64,000 nucleotides of DNA from Staphylococcus shinii (GCF_017583065.1 NZ_JAGEVL010000003.1:434001-498000); one strand, 5' to 3'; positions 1 to 8,897 are shown, counted from the stretch's first letter. Notes: generated by a model from the sequence alone, not told the origin. Translations and numbers: made by a program.

Positions 1-732
1 ATTTTTTTTGAAAATTTTAGCAACCCAGTATGCTAAAGCAAACCCTAAAGGTGTGGCAGTATTAACAACAATCAATGCAGTTATAGGTTCGTGAATACCT
101 TGTGCTTGTAATGTCAAAACGAAAGCAAATACTGTTTTGTTAATCGGTCCGCCAAAGTCAATACTAGCTAGTACTCCAATCAATAGGCCATAGAATAATT
201 TAGAAGTGCCATTTAACGATTGTAAGTATTCCGTTAACCAATGTGTAAAAGCACCAATAGGAACTCCAATGATATGAACCATAATCAATCCTCCGACGAG
301 TGAAGCGATAAATGGAATAACAAGCATTGGCATAAGACCTTTAGCCCAATTTGGTAATTTTACGAATTGAATAATTAGTAATACAAGGTATCCTGTAAGA
401 AACCCTCCAATGATGCCACCTATAAAATCTGCGCCAACAGCTGATGAGGTTAAACCTATAATTACACCAGGAGCAATACCTGGTTTGTCTGCAATAGAAT
501 AAGAAATACCAGTAGCAATTATTACAGGTAATAATTTTAATCCAAGCCCTCCTATTACAGCGAGAACATCCCAAAATGAATAACCTGTTTTAGTTAAATC
601 GGCAGAGCTATCTCCACCGAATGCCATTCCTATAGCTATCATAAACCCAGCACCACAAACCACAGGGATAAGATAGGAAATGGCAGTTAATAAATGTGTT
701 TTAAAATTTAAACTATTAAAAAATGATTTCAT
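1..732 (-). CDS. PTS fructose-family EIIC permease subunit (partial, 3' end outside window)
   Basis: Membrane channel subunit of a phosphotransferase system that moves a sugar or sugar derivative while EIIB phosphorylates it. The reading frame starts at ATG 732 and stays open to the left edge, so only about 244 residues are visible. These are almost wholly hydrophobic segments and include the family-like stretch DFGGPINKTVFAFV near the visible end, as in fructose-family EIIC proteins. It is the last visible gene of a leftward unit: regulator, EIIA-like, EIIB, EIIA, EIIC, with 14 nt between EIIA and this gene. The substrate cannot be read from sequence. The subunits are separate proteins, unlike fused FruA. 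Confidence 0.85.
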   Translation of the reverse strand, partial: MKSFFNSLNFKTHLLTAISYLIPVVCGAGFMIAIGMAFGGDSSADLTKTGYSFWDVLAVIGGLGLKLLPVIIATGISYSIADKPGIAPGVIIGLTSSAVGADFIGGIIGGFLTGYLVLLIIQFVKLPNWAKGLMPMLVIPFIASLVGGLIMVHIIGVPIGAFTHWLTEYLQSLNGTSKLFYGLLIGVLASIDFGGPINKTVFAFVLTLQAQGIHEPITALIVVNTATPLGFALAYWVAKIFKKN

Positions 733-746
733 AAACCTCATCCCCT

Positions 747-1193
747 TTAAGATGTAAGTATCTGTATGATTTCTTCTTTTCTTTTAGCATCAAGTAATTT
801 AGTGTTTATTTCATCATTACCTAACTTTCTAGCTATTTGCGATAGTAATTTTAAGTGGTCTTTTGAGTTTTCGATGCCTATGGCAATTAAAAATACAATT
901 TGAGCGCCGTCATTATCTAATGACTCCCATTCCACTTTATTATTTAATGTTGCAATTGCGACACCTGGCTTCTGAACACTTTTACTTTTGCCATGTGGAA
1001 TTGCTAGTAAATTACCAATTCCAGTAACGCCTTCATTTTCTCGGTTATATACATCATTTAAAAAAACATCTATATCATCGATGTAATGTTCTTTTTTAAA
1101 TGATGCTGCTAAATTCTTTAAAGTTTCATCTTTGTTAGTATAATCTGATTTAGGAAAAATAATATTTTTGTCTAAGATATTTGTAAGTTCCAA
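747..1193 (-). CDS. PTS EIIA protein, fructose/mannitol type
   Basis: Cytoplasmic phosphocarrier (148 aa) that accepts phosphate from HPr and passes it to the EIIB encoded next door. The active-site region reads GIGNLLAIPHGKS, with the phosphorylatable His at about residue 67. The length is normal for a single-domain EIIA of the PTS-EIIA-2 family. It lies between EIIB and EIIC with short gaps, so co-transcription is likely. It is a different protein from the EIIA-like product of 1530-1919, so this cluster codes for two EIIA domains. Confidence 0.9.
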   Translation of the reverse strand: MELTNILDKNIIFPKSDYTNKDETLKNLAASFKKEHYIDDIDVFLNDVYNRENEGVTGIGNLLAIPHGKSKSVQKPGVAIATLNNKVEWESLDNDGAQIVFLIAIGIENSKDHLKLLSQIARKLGNDEINTKLLDAKRKEEIIQILTS

Positions 1194-1204
1194 ATTTTCA
1201 CCTC

Positions 1205-1522
1205 TTAACTTTTGCTTGCTGCAATTTCTTCTATTTTTTCAATTAACTTATTTGGTGATTTAATTGCTAAATCTGTAGGTATTTCAACTATTTTTTTTCC
1301 ATCGAAACGCTCTTTATTTGATATTTTTACGTCGACTGCGAGTAACACAATATCTGCATTGTTTATTGATTCTTCAGTTAACTCATTTTCGGAACCAATA
1401 GTTCCTTGCGTTTCAATTTGAATTAAATGCCCTTTCTTTTTAGCTGCTTGTTCCAATTTCTCTGCTGCTATATATGTGTGTGCAATACCTACTGTACACG
1501 CGCAAACACTTACGATATTCAT
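1205..1522 (-). CDS. PTS EIIB protein, fructose type
   Basis: Small cytoplasmic EIIB (about 105 aa) that carries phosphate on cysteine and phosphorylates the transported sugar. The N-terminus has the fructose-type signature CTVGIAHTYIAAE, where the first Cys is the expected phosphorylation site. A second Cys lies two residues before it. A longer frame opens at GTG 1528, but the AGGAG Shine-Dalgarno sequence at about 1533-1537 is spaced properly only for ATG 1522, so that start is preferred. It is flanked closely by EIIA on one side and the EIIA-like gene on the other. Confidence 0.88.
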   Translation of the reverse strand: MNIVSVCACTVGIAHTYIAAEKLEQAAKKKGHLIQIETQGTIGSENELTEESINNADIVLLAVDVKISNKERFDGKKIVEIPTDLAIKSPNKLIEKIEEIAASKS

Positions 1523-1529
1523 ATACACA

Positions 1530-1919
1530 TTACTCCTTTGTAATCAATTTTTTTATATAATCTTCATTTGCTAAGTTCTTCATAAAACTTCCTATTAAAT
1601 TTTTCTCTCTGTCTTCAGCTTTCATAGGCATTAGTATTAAAATAATTAAATCTATTAGTCTGTTTTGCCATATTATAGGTGAGGAATTGTTTTTGACTAA
1701 GATAATACGAGTTTTATGAATGTAAGATTCTTTAATATGTGGCAATATTACTTTTGGATATATTTCTAAGTTTCCTTTTGATTCTCTAAAAGCAATGTCC
1801 TTTGACATGGTGTTCTTTTTATCAATAATGTCCTCTTCAATAAGTAAGTTTTCAATATCGTCTAAAATTTTGTACTCATTATTTGATTTTGTAGTTATTT
1901 CAAATAAAATTTCATTCAT
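1530..1919 (-). CDS. Second PTS EIIA-like protein
   Basis: A 129-aa EIIA-2-like domain. The segment around VILPHIKES has the His expected at the phosphorylation site, but the usual GIG-x-AIPH context is degenerate. It overlaps the 3' end of the regulator gene by 8 nt and is followed within 10 nt by EIIB, so translation is probably coupled. GTG 1928 is possible, but AGGTG 6 nt before ATG 1919 favours the shorter start. An auxiliary EIIA beside a PRD regulator may act as a regulatory phosphodonor rather than in transport; this is inferred from context only. Confidence 0.75.
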   Translation of the reverse strand: MNEILFEITTKSNNEYKILDDIENLLIEEDIIDKKNTMSKDIAFRESKGNLEIYPKVILPHIKESYIHKTRIILVKNNSSPIIWQNRLIDLIILILMPMKAEDREKNLIGSFMKNLANEDYIKKLITKE

Positions 1920-3384
1920 AATTAACACCTAACTTTGGAATAAAAGATTTTAATTTTGCTTGGTCATTTTTATTAAACATTGCACTTACAACAACGACAG
2001 GCCTAATGTCAAAATTCTTTATTGAAATAGTGGAAATTATTAAATCAATATCATTAATAATTTCACTGTTGATAATATCTGATGATATTACATCTATTAC
2101 TTCAATCTCGGGAATGTTTTTTTCAATTTTGACCCGTAATAGTTCCGAGGTCCCTATACCAGTTGTACATGTAATAAGTGTTCTGATTTTTCTAGGGTTA
2201 CGTTCTATTTCACGAGCAAAATATAGCGTTAAGAATCCAATCTCATCTTCTGAAATGGTTGGTAATAGTTTTTTAGAAATATAAGATGTTTGAAAATATA
2301 TTTCAGAATATTCGAACTTTATTTGCTCTAGTAAAGTATTTTTAATAAGAATATTGTTCTCTAGTCTATTTATCATAGGCTTTATATGTTTCATTAAATC
2401 AATACGAAACTTAGCGTTAGAAAAATCACTATTCAATCTTTTTTCCATAGGTGTTATTAAATTGTTAGCAAAATTTTTAATGTCATCTGTAAAGTCACAT
2501 TCTTTTCCATTGTTTGAAGGTTCATCATGCTCTATTCGATACGATGTTAGGTACTTATACAAATAGTCTTTTTCTATGCCAGGTAGCTTGGAAGATAAGT
2601 ATGTCTCGAAATTTTTGATAATGATATCACAAATTCTGAAATACCTTGAATCCATAGTGTTTTCATCAGTTTCTATATTTTTATGATTTCTAAAATCACG
2701 CTTCCCATGTTTTCTAAAACGTAATATTAAAATATATAGGTGTGAAAATATATTAATATTATATGGATATGGGATGTTAACATTAAGTGTTTTTTCAATA
2801 GTGCTTATTTGGTTATAAACAAAATTTTTATCTTTCTCTTCCATGCTTTTCGGAATACTAGATAATTTTTCAACGTTTAAATATAACGTATCCATACTTT
2901 GCATTAACGCACTTCTAATATTGGATTCATCCCCTGAAATTACCAGGGTACGATCTTTACGAATGAGTTTTAGATTAAACTGTTCGATAGTTTCTATAAT
3001 GACTTTTTCATCTACTGATAACATACTTTCACTAATATAAAATTTATTTACGATCTGGTTGACGTTAATTGGTTTTGGGGAGCTTATTAAAAGGTCCTTT
3101 ATAATTTCGTTTCTTCTTTCAATAGGTGACATTGTTAACTTTACTCTTTTAGAAATAATATCTTGTGTAATTTCCAAACTATTAAAATCGGGATTGATAT
3201 AAAATCCTTTTCCTTTTGCTGAATAAATTTTTTTACTAGTGGTAGAATTATTAATTTCATTTATTAAACGATAAATACTTTTAGAAGAGATTGATAATAA
3301 ATCAGCTAATTCAGTTGCCTTGGTGTACCCTGAGGTATTTAGTAAAAAATTTATAACTGTATTCTTTTTTTCCTCCTTATTCAA
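1912..3384 (-). CDS. BglG/MtlR-type PRD transcriptional activator
   Basis: Multidomain regulator (490 aa) of a PTS operon. Seen in order: N-terminal helix-turn-helix (about 10-60), a second HTH-like segment (about 90-150), two PRD domains (about 180-395), and a C-terminal EIIB-like domain starting near residue 400 with CTTGIGTSELL (Cys about 406). In MtlR/LicR proteins, PTS phosphorylation of PRD His and EIIB Cys sets activity; the same is inferred here. The start is TTG 3384, about 7 nt after a strong GAGGAGGGA. It heads the leftward PTS unit, so it probably activates its own cluster in response to flux through the linked EIIA/EIIB. No C-terminal EIIA domain is present; the separate EIIA-like gene downstream may replace it. 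Confidence 0.88.
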   Translation of the reverse strand: MNKEEKKNTVINFLLNTSGYTKATELADLLSISSKSIYRLINEINNSTTSKKIYSAKGKGFYINPDFNSLEITQDIISKRVKLTMSPIERRNEIIKDLLISSPKPINVNQIVNKFYISESMLSVDEKVIIETIEQFNLKLIRKDRTLVISGDESNIRSALMQSMDTLYLNVEKLSSIPKSMEEKDKNFVYNQISTIEKTLNVNIPYPYNINIFSHLYILILRFRKHGKRDFRNHKNIETDENTMDSRYFRICDIIIKNFETYLSSKLPGIEKDYLYKYLTSYRIEHDEPSNNGKECDFTDDIKNFANNLITPMEKRLNSDFSNAKFRIDLMKHIKPMINRLENNILIKNTLLEQIKFEYSEIYFQTSYISKKLLPTISEDEIGFLTLYFAREIERNPRKIRTLITCTTGIGTSELLRVKIEKNIPEIEVIDVISSDIINSEIINDIDLIISTISIKNFDIRPVVVVSAMFNKNDQAKLKSFIPKLGVNYE

Positions 3385-3424
3385 AATTATTCCCTCCTCA
3401 TATATTGAGTATATATTAATATTT

Positions 3425-3438
3425 TGTAAGCGCTTAAT
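3425..3438. promoter_or_regulatory. cre-like site (CcpA operator)
   Basis: TGTAAGCGCTTAAT matches the catabolite-response-element consensus TGWAARCGYTWNCW at 13 of 14 positions. It lies 41 nt upstream of the PRD regulator start, so CcpA repression of the leftward PTS unit is a reasonable inference. It is about 130 nt upstream of the rightward promoter. Confidence 0.65.
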
Positions 3439-3441
3439 TTA

Positions 3442-3467
3442 AAATTGTCCAATACAGTGGACAATTT
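3442..3467. promoter_or_regulatory. Perfect inverted repeat, candidate operator
   Basis: AAATTGTCC, 8-nt spacer, GGACAATTT: nine perfectly complementary bases on each side in the divergent intergenic region, next to the cre-like site. It has no T-run on either side, so it is more likely a protein-binding dyad than a terminator. The PRD regulator is the obvious candidate ligand, by position only. Confidence 0.5.
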
Positions 3468-3569
3468 ATTGTAATCTTATTAAGCAATATATAATTTTCT
3501 AGTATAAACCTTTGAAAATATATTTAAATAACGTGTTACATATATAATAGTAAAATAAAATGTTAATTA

Positions 3570-3641
3570 TTGACATTTAAAAAATAATATGATTATATTC
3601 TTATGCTTTCACATACATATATGAGTTTCACATATATGAAA
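3570..3641 (+). promoter_or_regulatory. Promoter of the galactonate operon with a repeated operator-like element
   Basis: TTGACA (3570-3575), 18-nt spacer, TATATT (3594-3599) gives a good sigma-A promoter. Immediately after it, TTTCACATA occurs twice (3607-3615 and 3626-3634, 19 nt apart). The second copy forms part of the near-palindrome TTTCACATATATGAAA. The repeats cover the predicted start point and lie directly before the Shine-Dalgarno AGGAGG of the IclR gene. This is where an autoregulating IclR-family repressor would be expected to bind. Confidence 0.6.
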
Positions 3642-3655
3642 TTAGGAGGGTTAGT

Positions 3656-4417
3656 ATGGTTAAATCTGCAAAACGTGTGTTTGAGGTTTTAGAGTTATTG
3701 AAAGATGCTGTAGTTCCATTGAGTGAAAAAGAAATAGGAGATAAGTTGAATATCCCACCAAGTAGTTTATTTAACTTACTTAAAACAATGTTGGATTCTA
3801 AATATATAAGGAGAGATTATCAAAATAAATACTTATTAGGACATAAATTGATTAATTTAGGTAACAGAGCTCGGGAAGATTTAGATTTATATAATGAGAG
3901 TTTGACGTACGTTAAGCATTTAAATGAAAAAATTAACGAAACAATTTTTTTAGCTTATCCTCAAAACAATGAAATGATTTATTTAACTAAATTTGATAGT
4001 GATAGATCTATCAGGACGGCAGCCCAACCAGGGGTTAACAAACCAATTTATTCTACTGGATTAGGCAAGGCATGCTTATCAATGTATAACGTAAAGACGT
4101 TGGAAAATATTTTTGAAAACATTGACTTTGAAAAGATAACACCTAAAACTGTTGATAATTTTACAGAACTTAGAAAGCAATTATTAATATTTAAAGAACA
4201 AGGTTACGCTTTAGATGATGAAGAAAATGAAATAGGGTTATATTGCGTCGCAGCACCAATATTGAATGATGAAAAACAAGTTGTTGGTGCAATAAGTTGC
4301 GCAGGACCAAAAGAACGAATTATTAAAAATAAAGATATCCCAATTCTTATAAAGAAAAACGCTTATTTTATTTCAAGAGCAATGGGTTTAACGAGAAATG
4401 GAGTTGATATAAATTGA
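3656..4417 (+). CDS. IclR-family transcriptional regulator (KdgR-like)
   Basis: First gene of the galactonate operon (253 aa). Residues 1-65 form a winged helix-turn-helix (AKRVFEVLELL start, then SEKEIGDKLNIPPSSLFNLL). The rest matches the IclR effector domain, with the conserved stretch ending in YCVAAPILN and VVGAISCAGP. IclR proteins such as KdgR sense 2-keto-3-deoxy sugar acids or their precursors. Because the downstream genes make and use KDGal, an aldonate or keto-deoxy-aldonate effector is inferred. Start ATG 3656 follows AGGAGG at 7 nt. Its stop codon overlaps the TTG start of the kinase gene (TTGA). Confidence 0.85.
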   Translation: MVKSAKRVFEVLELLKDAVVPLSEKEIGDKLNIPPSSLFNLLKTMLDSKYIRRDYQNKYLLGHKLINLGNRAREDLDLYNESLTYVKHLNEKINETIFLAYPQNNEMIYLTKFDSDRSIRTAAQPGVNKPIYSTGLGKACLSMYNVKTLENIFENIDFEKITPKTVDNFTELRKQLLIFKEQGYALDDEENEIGLYCVAAPILNDEKQVVGAISCAGPKERIIKNKDIPILIKKNAYFISRAMGLTRNGVDIN

Positions 4418-5355
4418 CTGTAATTTCATACGGAGAAGTCATGGGTGTATTCTCAGTTAATGATGGTAAGTTTATGCATAGAGACAGCGCACAGTTTCAT
4501 ATTGCAGGTGCTGAAGCGAATACTATGATTGGGCTATCTAAATTAGGGGTTGCTTCACAATTTATCTCTGCTATAGGTAATGATGGAGTTGGAGATGCTA
4601 TTCAATATCAATTAAGAGGAGAAGGGATAGGTACTCAATTTTTAACTAGCTTAAATAATTATTCTACTGGAATCATGACTAAAGAAAGAAGCGTTTCGAA
4701 TACAATTCGTGTAGATTACTTTAGAAAGTTTAGTGCGATAAATCATTATGAAATCAGTTATTTTTTTAAAACTATTTTTGAAAGCGCAACCATGTTATAT
4801 ATTACTGGTATTACTCCATCTTTAAGTCAACTTACTTATGAAACAACAATATCATTAATAAAAGAGGCTAAAGAAAGAGGAATAACAGTAATATTTGACC
4901 CTAATTATCGAAAAAAACTTTGGAACCAAAATGAATTCAAAAAATTTTATAAAAAAATAGCTAAAGACATTGATATTTTATTAACTGGTAGTAGCGAAGC
5001 AAACATTTTATTTGGAAGTAAAACAAATGAAGAAATTGTGAAAGAAACAGATGCTAAGTTATTAGTTATTAAAGACGGTTCTAATGGTGCATTTTTTGCA
5101 AATCACGAAGAAAGTTTCTTTAAAGAAGCATATAAAGTTAAAGAAATAGATTCAATAGGTGCGGGTGACGCATTTGCGGCAGGTTTAATTTATGGAATTC
5201 AAAAATATAATATTGATGATTTATCACAATTGTCTAAATATGCTTTAGCTATGGGAGCTTTAGCTACAACATCTTATGGAGACTTTTATGGATTACCAAC
5301 GTTAAATGAATTAAACCAATTTTTAAATCATCAACTAAGTGATGTGGAAAGGTAG
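4414..5355 (+). CDS. kdgK: PfkB-family 2-keto-3-deoxy-sugar-acid kinase
   Basis: Ribokinase/PfkB-family kinase (313 aa) predicted to phosphorylate 2-dehydro-3-deoxy-galactonate or -gluconate at C6. The C-terminal signature DSIGAGDAFAAG places the catalytic Asp at about residue 252, and the N-terminal GAEANTMIGLSKLG matches the sugar-binding region of KDG kinases. The start is a TTG overlapping the stop of the IclR gene by 4 nt, so translation is probably coupled. Classical enterobacterial galactonate operons use DgoK, which is not a PfkB protein, so this operon uses a KDG-kinase-type enzyme for that step. Substrate assignment rests on the neighbouring dgoD. Confidence 0.85.
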   Translation: MTVISYGEVMGVFSVNDGKFMHRDSAQFHIAGAEANTMIGLSKLGVASQFISAIGNDGVGDAIQYQLRGEGIGTQFLTSLNNYSTGIMTKERSVSNTIRVDYFRKFSAINHYEISYFFKTIFESATMLYITGITPSLSQLTYETTISLIKEAKERGITVIFDPNYRKKLWNQNEFKKFYKKIAKDIDILLTGSSEANILFGSKTNEEIVKETDAKLLVIKDGSNGAFFANHEESFFKEAYKVKEIDSIGAGDAFAAGLIYGIQKYNIDDLSQLSKYALAMGALATTSYGDFYGLPTLNELNQFLNHQLSDVER

Positions 5356-5363
5356 TATTTTAA

Positions 5364-5987
5364 ATGAACATTGATGCTATTAAGAAATATAAAATCATAT
5401 CAATAATTAGAGGATATGATACTAAAGATACCTTAGAAATAGTGGAACAGTTATATAAGGCAGGTATTAGATTAGTAGAAGTAACACTTAATTCTCCAAA
5501 CGCTCTGGAGTCTATAAAGAGTTTAAACGAAATTTACAATGGAGAAATGTTTATTGGAGCAGGCACAGTTCTAAATGCTGATTGTTGTCAGAAAGCTATA
5601 AATATAGGTGCGAAATTTATTGTTTCGCCAGATACAAATTTAGAAGTAATATCTTGTACGAAAAAAAACAATATAATTTCAATTCCAGGTGCTCTCACGC
5701 CTTCTGAAATTACATACGCTGTTAATGCAGGAGCAGATATAGTAAAAGTATTTCCAATATCTGAAATGGGACCAGCATATATTAAAGATATTCGAGCGCC
5801 ACTAGATAAAATAGATTTGTTACCAACTGGAGGTATTGATGAAACAAATATTAAGCAATACATCGATATGAATTCAATTGGCGTGGGCGTTAGTAGTGCT
5901 ATTGTAAAAAGTGGTCTAGAAATTAATGAAGAATCTTTAAATGAAATTAAAGTAAAAGCTGAAAATTTGATAAAAAAGATAAAATAG
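5364..5987 (+). CDS. kdgA: 2-dehydro-3-deoxy-6-phosphogluconate/galactonate aldolase
   Basis: Class I KDPG/KDPGal aldolase (207 aa) that splits the phosphorylated intermediate to pyruvate and glyceraldehyde 3-phosphate. The family residues are visible: Glu39 in LVEVTLNS and the Schiff-base Lys128 in IVKVFPIS, with a phosphate-binding LPTGGID loop near residue 154. The gene starts 8 nt after the kinase gene and ends 12 nt before dgoD. A KDPGal (DgoA-like) rather than KDPG role is inferred from the company of dgoD; the two activities cannot be told apart by eye. Confidence 0.88.
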   Translation: MNIDAIKKYKIISIIRGYDTKDTLEIVEQLYKAGIRLVEVTLNSPNALESIKSLNEIYNGEMFIGAGTVLNADCCQKAINIGAKFIVSPDTNLEVISCTKKNNIISIPGALTPSEITYAVNAGADIVKVFPISEMGPAYIKDIRAPLDKIDLLPTGGIDETNIKQYIDMNSIGVGVSSAIVKSGLEINEESLNEIKVKAENLIKKIK

Positions 5988-5999
5988 GAGGATATTAAC

Positions 6000-7145
6000 A
6001 TGAAAATTACAAGTTATGAATTATATCAAGTGCCGCCTAGATGGTTGTTTTTAAAAATAACAACAGATAGTGGACTTACTGGTTGGGGGGAACCAGTAAT
6101 TGAAGGAAAAGCAGCCACTGTGAAAGCAGCAGTAGCTGAGTTGATGGATCAAATTATTGGCGAGGATCCATGTAATATTGAGGGTTTATGGAACCAAATG
6201 TATCGCTCTTCGTTTTATAGAGGGGGACCAATATTGATGAGCGCTATTGCTGGAATTGACCAAGCACTTTGGGATATTAAAGGAAAACACCTTAATGCTC
6301 CCGTTCATCAATTATTAGGTGGGAAAGCGAGAGAAAAAATAAAAGTTTATTCATGGATAGGTGGAGATAGACCGACTGATGTTGCTTTAGAAGCCCAAAA
6401 GGTTTCAGATAAAGGCTTTACAGCGATTAAAATGAATGCAACCGAAGAATTACAATATATTGATGACTTTAAAAAAGTTCAGGATGTAGTTGAACGTGTC
6501 AGTGCGATTAGAGAAAAAATGGGGGACGGTTTTGGTATAGGTATTGATTTTCATGGTCGAGTACACAAACCTATGGCTAAAATTTTATTTAAAGAATTGG
6601 AATCTTTACATCCGTTATTTATTGAAGAACCTGTATTGCCAGAACATAACGGTACTTTAAAGAGTTTATCAAACTTTTCTATTCCTATTGCTACTGGAGA
6701 AAGAATGTACTCACGTTATGATTATAAATCAGTGTTAGCTGATGGGTATGTAGACATTATCCAACCTGATTTATCTCATGCTGGCGGAATTACAGAATGT
6801 AAAAAAATAATATCCATGGCAGAAGCGTATGATGTAGCAGTAGCACCACATTGTCCTTTAGGCCCTATAGCATTAGCTGCGTGTTTACAAGTAGATGCGA
6901 CTTGTCACAATGCAATCATACAAGAGCAAAGTTTAGGAATTCATTATAACAAAGATAATGATTTATTAGATTATGTAAAAAATAGAAGTATTTTTGAATA
7001 TGATAATGGCTTCGTAAAAATACCTGACGCCCCCGGTTTAGGTATTGAAATTGATGAAGATTATGTTAAGGAACGAGCAAAAGAAAGTCATAACTGGAAA
7101 AACCCAATTTGGAAACACAAGGATGGTTCTATTGCCGAATGGTAA
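6000..7145 (+). CDS. dgoD: D-galactonate dehydratase
   Basis: Enolase-superfamily dehydratase (381 aa) converting D-galactonate to 2-dehydro-3-deoxy-D-galactonate. The protein is recognisably close to E. coli DgoD along its whole length, including [28 protein letters not shown] (metal ligand Asp and catalytic His), [16 protein letters not shown] and [16 protein letters not shown] (second catalytic His), and the same C-terminal GSIAEW ending. All expected metal and acid/base residues are present. Start ATG 6000 follows TAGGAGG. This is the best-identified gene of the operon and sets its pathway. Confidence 0.95.
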   Translation: MKITSYELYQVPPRWLFLKITTDSGLTGWGEPVIEGKAATVKAAVAELMDQIIGEDPCNIEGLWNQMYRSSFYRGGPILMSAIAGIDQALWDIKGKHLNAPVHQLLGGKAREKIKVYSWIGGDRPTDVALEAQKVSDKGFTAIKMNATEELQYIDDFKKVQDVVERVSAIREKMGDGFGIGIDFHGRVHKPMAKILFKELESLHPLFIEEPVLPEHNGTLKSLSNFSIPIATGERMYSRYDYKSVLADGYVDIIQPDLSHAGGITECKKIISMAEAYDVAVAPHCPLGPIALAACLQVDATCHNAIIQEQSLGIHYNKDNDLLDYVKNRSIFEYDNGFVKIPDAPGLGIEIDEDYVKERAKESHNWKNPIWKHKDGSIAEW

Positions 7146-7166
7146 ATAGCATTAAGGGGGATAAAT

Positions 7167-8528
7167 ATGAGCTTAGTTGGAGTTATATTTAGTGTCGTTG
7201 TTAGCGTGGCGATACTTTTAGTGTTAATAATTGTTTTAAAACTAAATACTTTTATTTCACTAATAATTACATCAGTAATTGCCGGCCTTTTTTTAAACAT
7301 ACCTATGGAAGAAATAATGGGAAGTATTGAAAATGGGATAGGAAGCACGCTTGGCCATATAGCTTTAATATTTGGACTTGGTGCTATGTTAGGTAAACTA
7401 CTATCTGATGGTGGCGGTGCAAGCAGAATTGCAGAAACATTAATTTCAAAATTTGGTGAAAGATATACACAATGGGCAATTATAATTGCTTCATTTATTA
7501 TAGGTATCGCTCTATTTTTAGAAGTTGGTTTAGTTTTACTTATACCATTAGTATTTACTATTGCCAAAAAACTTAATGTATCACAATTGAAAATTGGTAT
7601 TCCAATGATGGCAGCTTTATCAGTAACACATGGGTTCTTGCCGCCACATCCAGGGCCAACAGTTATAGCTAAAGAGCTACATGCTAATATTGGTGAAGTA
7701 CTTATGTATGGAATAATAATAGCGATACCTGTAGCTGTTATATCTGGACCTTTATTCTTGAAAGTTGCAGAAAAAATTGTGCCTTCTGCATTTAGAAAAG
7801 AAGGAGATATTTCAGAGTTAGGAACTCAAAAGCAATTTTCTGAAAGTGAAATGCCGAGCTTTGGATTAAGTGTACTTACGGCATTGTTACCTGTTTTATT
7901 AATGTTATTATCTACTGTTTTACAATTAATAACGGGACATGAGGATGGCAAAGGTATAAACTATTTAGAAAACTTTGTATATTTCATAGGCACTGCTGGG
8001 ACAGCGATGATGATTTCAGTTATGTTCGCTATTTTTTCTATGGGATTATGGAGAGGAAAACGGATTGAAAAAACAATGGCTTCAGTAACTAATTCAATAT
8101 ATCCTATTGGAATGATGTTACTTATAATAGGTGGTGGTGGCGCCTTTAAACAAATCCTTATTGATGGTGGTGTAGGAGATACAATTAAAGAGAGCTTTAC
8201 GAATACATCAATGTCTCCGTTACTTTTTGCTTGGATTATAGCAGCAGTGTTGAGGATTGCATTAGGGTCTGCGACAGTTGCAGGAATATCTACCACAGCA
8301 ATTATATTACCAATTGTACAAAATTCAGATACTAATGTGGCGCTAGCAGTTTTAGCGATAGGTGCTGGTAGTTTAATCTTTTCTCATGTAAATGATGCAG
8401 CATTTTGGATGTTTAAAGAATATTTTGGACTTACGATTAAAGAAACATTTTTAACATGGTCACTTTTAGAAACTGTCCTTTCAGTTTCAGGTATTATATT
8501 CATTTTATTTTTAAGTTTATTTTTATAA
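7167..8528 (+). CDS. GntP-family aldonate:H+ symporter
   Basis: Polytopic permease (453 aa, roughly a dozen hydrophobic segments) of the gluconate transporter family. GntP-like motifs include FGLGAMLGKLLSDGGGA near residue 70, VTHGFLPPHPGPT near 155 and GSATVAGISTTA near 370. As the last gene of the dgo operon (21 nt after dgoD), it is predicted to import D-galactonate. Gluconate or another aldonate remains possible. No convincing hairpin terminator follows; the next 40 nt are AT-rich and then a transposase relic begins. Confidence 0.9.
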   Translation: MSLVGVIFSVVVSVAILLVLIIVLKLNTFISLIITSVIAGLFLNIPMEEIMGSIENGIGSTLGHIALIFGLGAMLGKLLSDGGGASRIAETLISKFGERYTQWAIIIASFIIGIALFLEVGLVLLIPLVFTIAKKLNVSQLKIGIPMMAALSVTHGFLPPHPGPTVIAKELHANIGEVLMYGIIIAIPVAVISGPLFLKVAEKIVPSAFRKEGDISELGTQKQFSESEMPSFGLSVLTALLPVLLMLLSTVLQLITGHEDGKGINYLENFVYFIGTAGTAMMISVMFAIFSMGLWRGKRIEKTMASVTNSIYPIGMMLLIIGGGGAFKQILIDGGVGDTIKESFTNTSMSPLLFAWIIAAVLRIALGSATVAGISTTAIILPIVQNSDTNVALAVLAIGAGSLIFSHVNDAAFWMFKEYFGLTIKETFLTWSLLETVLSVSGIIFILFLSLFL

Positions 8529-8570
8529 ATATTAGCAATATAGGATGTCTCGCTGAAATATTTTAGCTAT

Positions 8571-8862
8571 TATTTTAAACCCATTTTTACAATAGTATAG
8601 TTTTTATGTAGTACACCACAACTTTCACAATAATCATGCGTATACAAAAATTTTACGTATTCGCATAATAGCACTTAAATCTTTGTTCTTTATATTCAAT
8701 TTCTTCCTGTTTATTGTCGGAAATAAGATTAGAGACTTCAATTTCAAGTGTTCTTGATATAAAATAATTGATAGGCGCATAATCTCTTCTTAGTTTATTT
8801 GGTAGGACATTTAAATTATAGAGATTTTTGTGCTTTTTTGTATCAAAAAACAAGACTGAATA
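8571..8862 (-). pseudogene. ISL3-family transposase relic, copy 1
   Basis: The leftward frame gives peptides such as NLYNLNVLPNKLRRDY and EEIEYKEQRFKCYYA, matching the N-terminal part of copy 2 (9940-10226), which itself resembles the ISL3 transposase N-terminus. The 5' portion of the frame is open, but an insertion of about 8 nt near 8650 (compared with copy 2) breaks it before the zinc-finger part. The rest of the transposase is absent. No intact terminal repeat is visible. The two copies are clearly related but differ at many positions, so they are old or arrived separately. Confidence 0.6.
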
Positions 8863-8897
8863 GAAAAAGGACCTTTGACAAAGAGCCTAAAAAATCA

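Noticed and set aside
341..574. Open frame opposite the frame of the EIIC gene on the same strand
   Set aside because: It lies wholly inside the EIIC gene, is Cys/Trp/Arg-rich and has no family resemblance. The EIIC frame explains the sequence.
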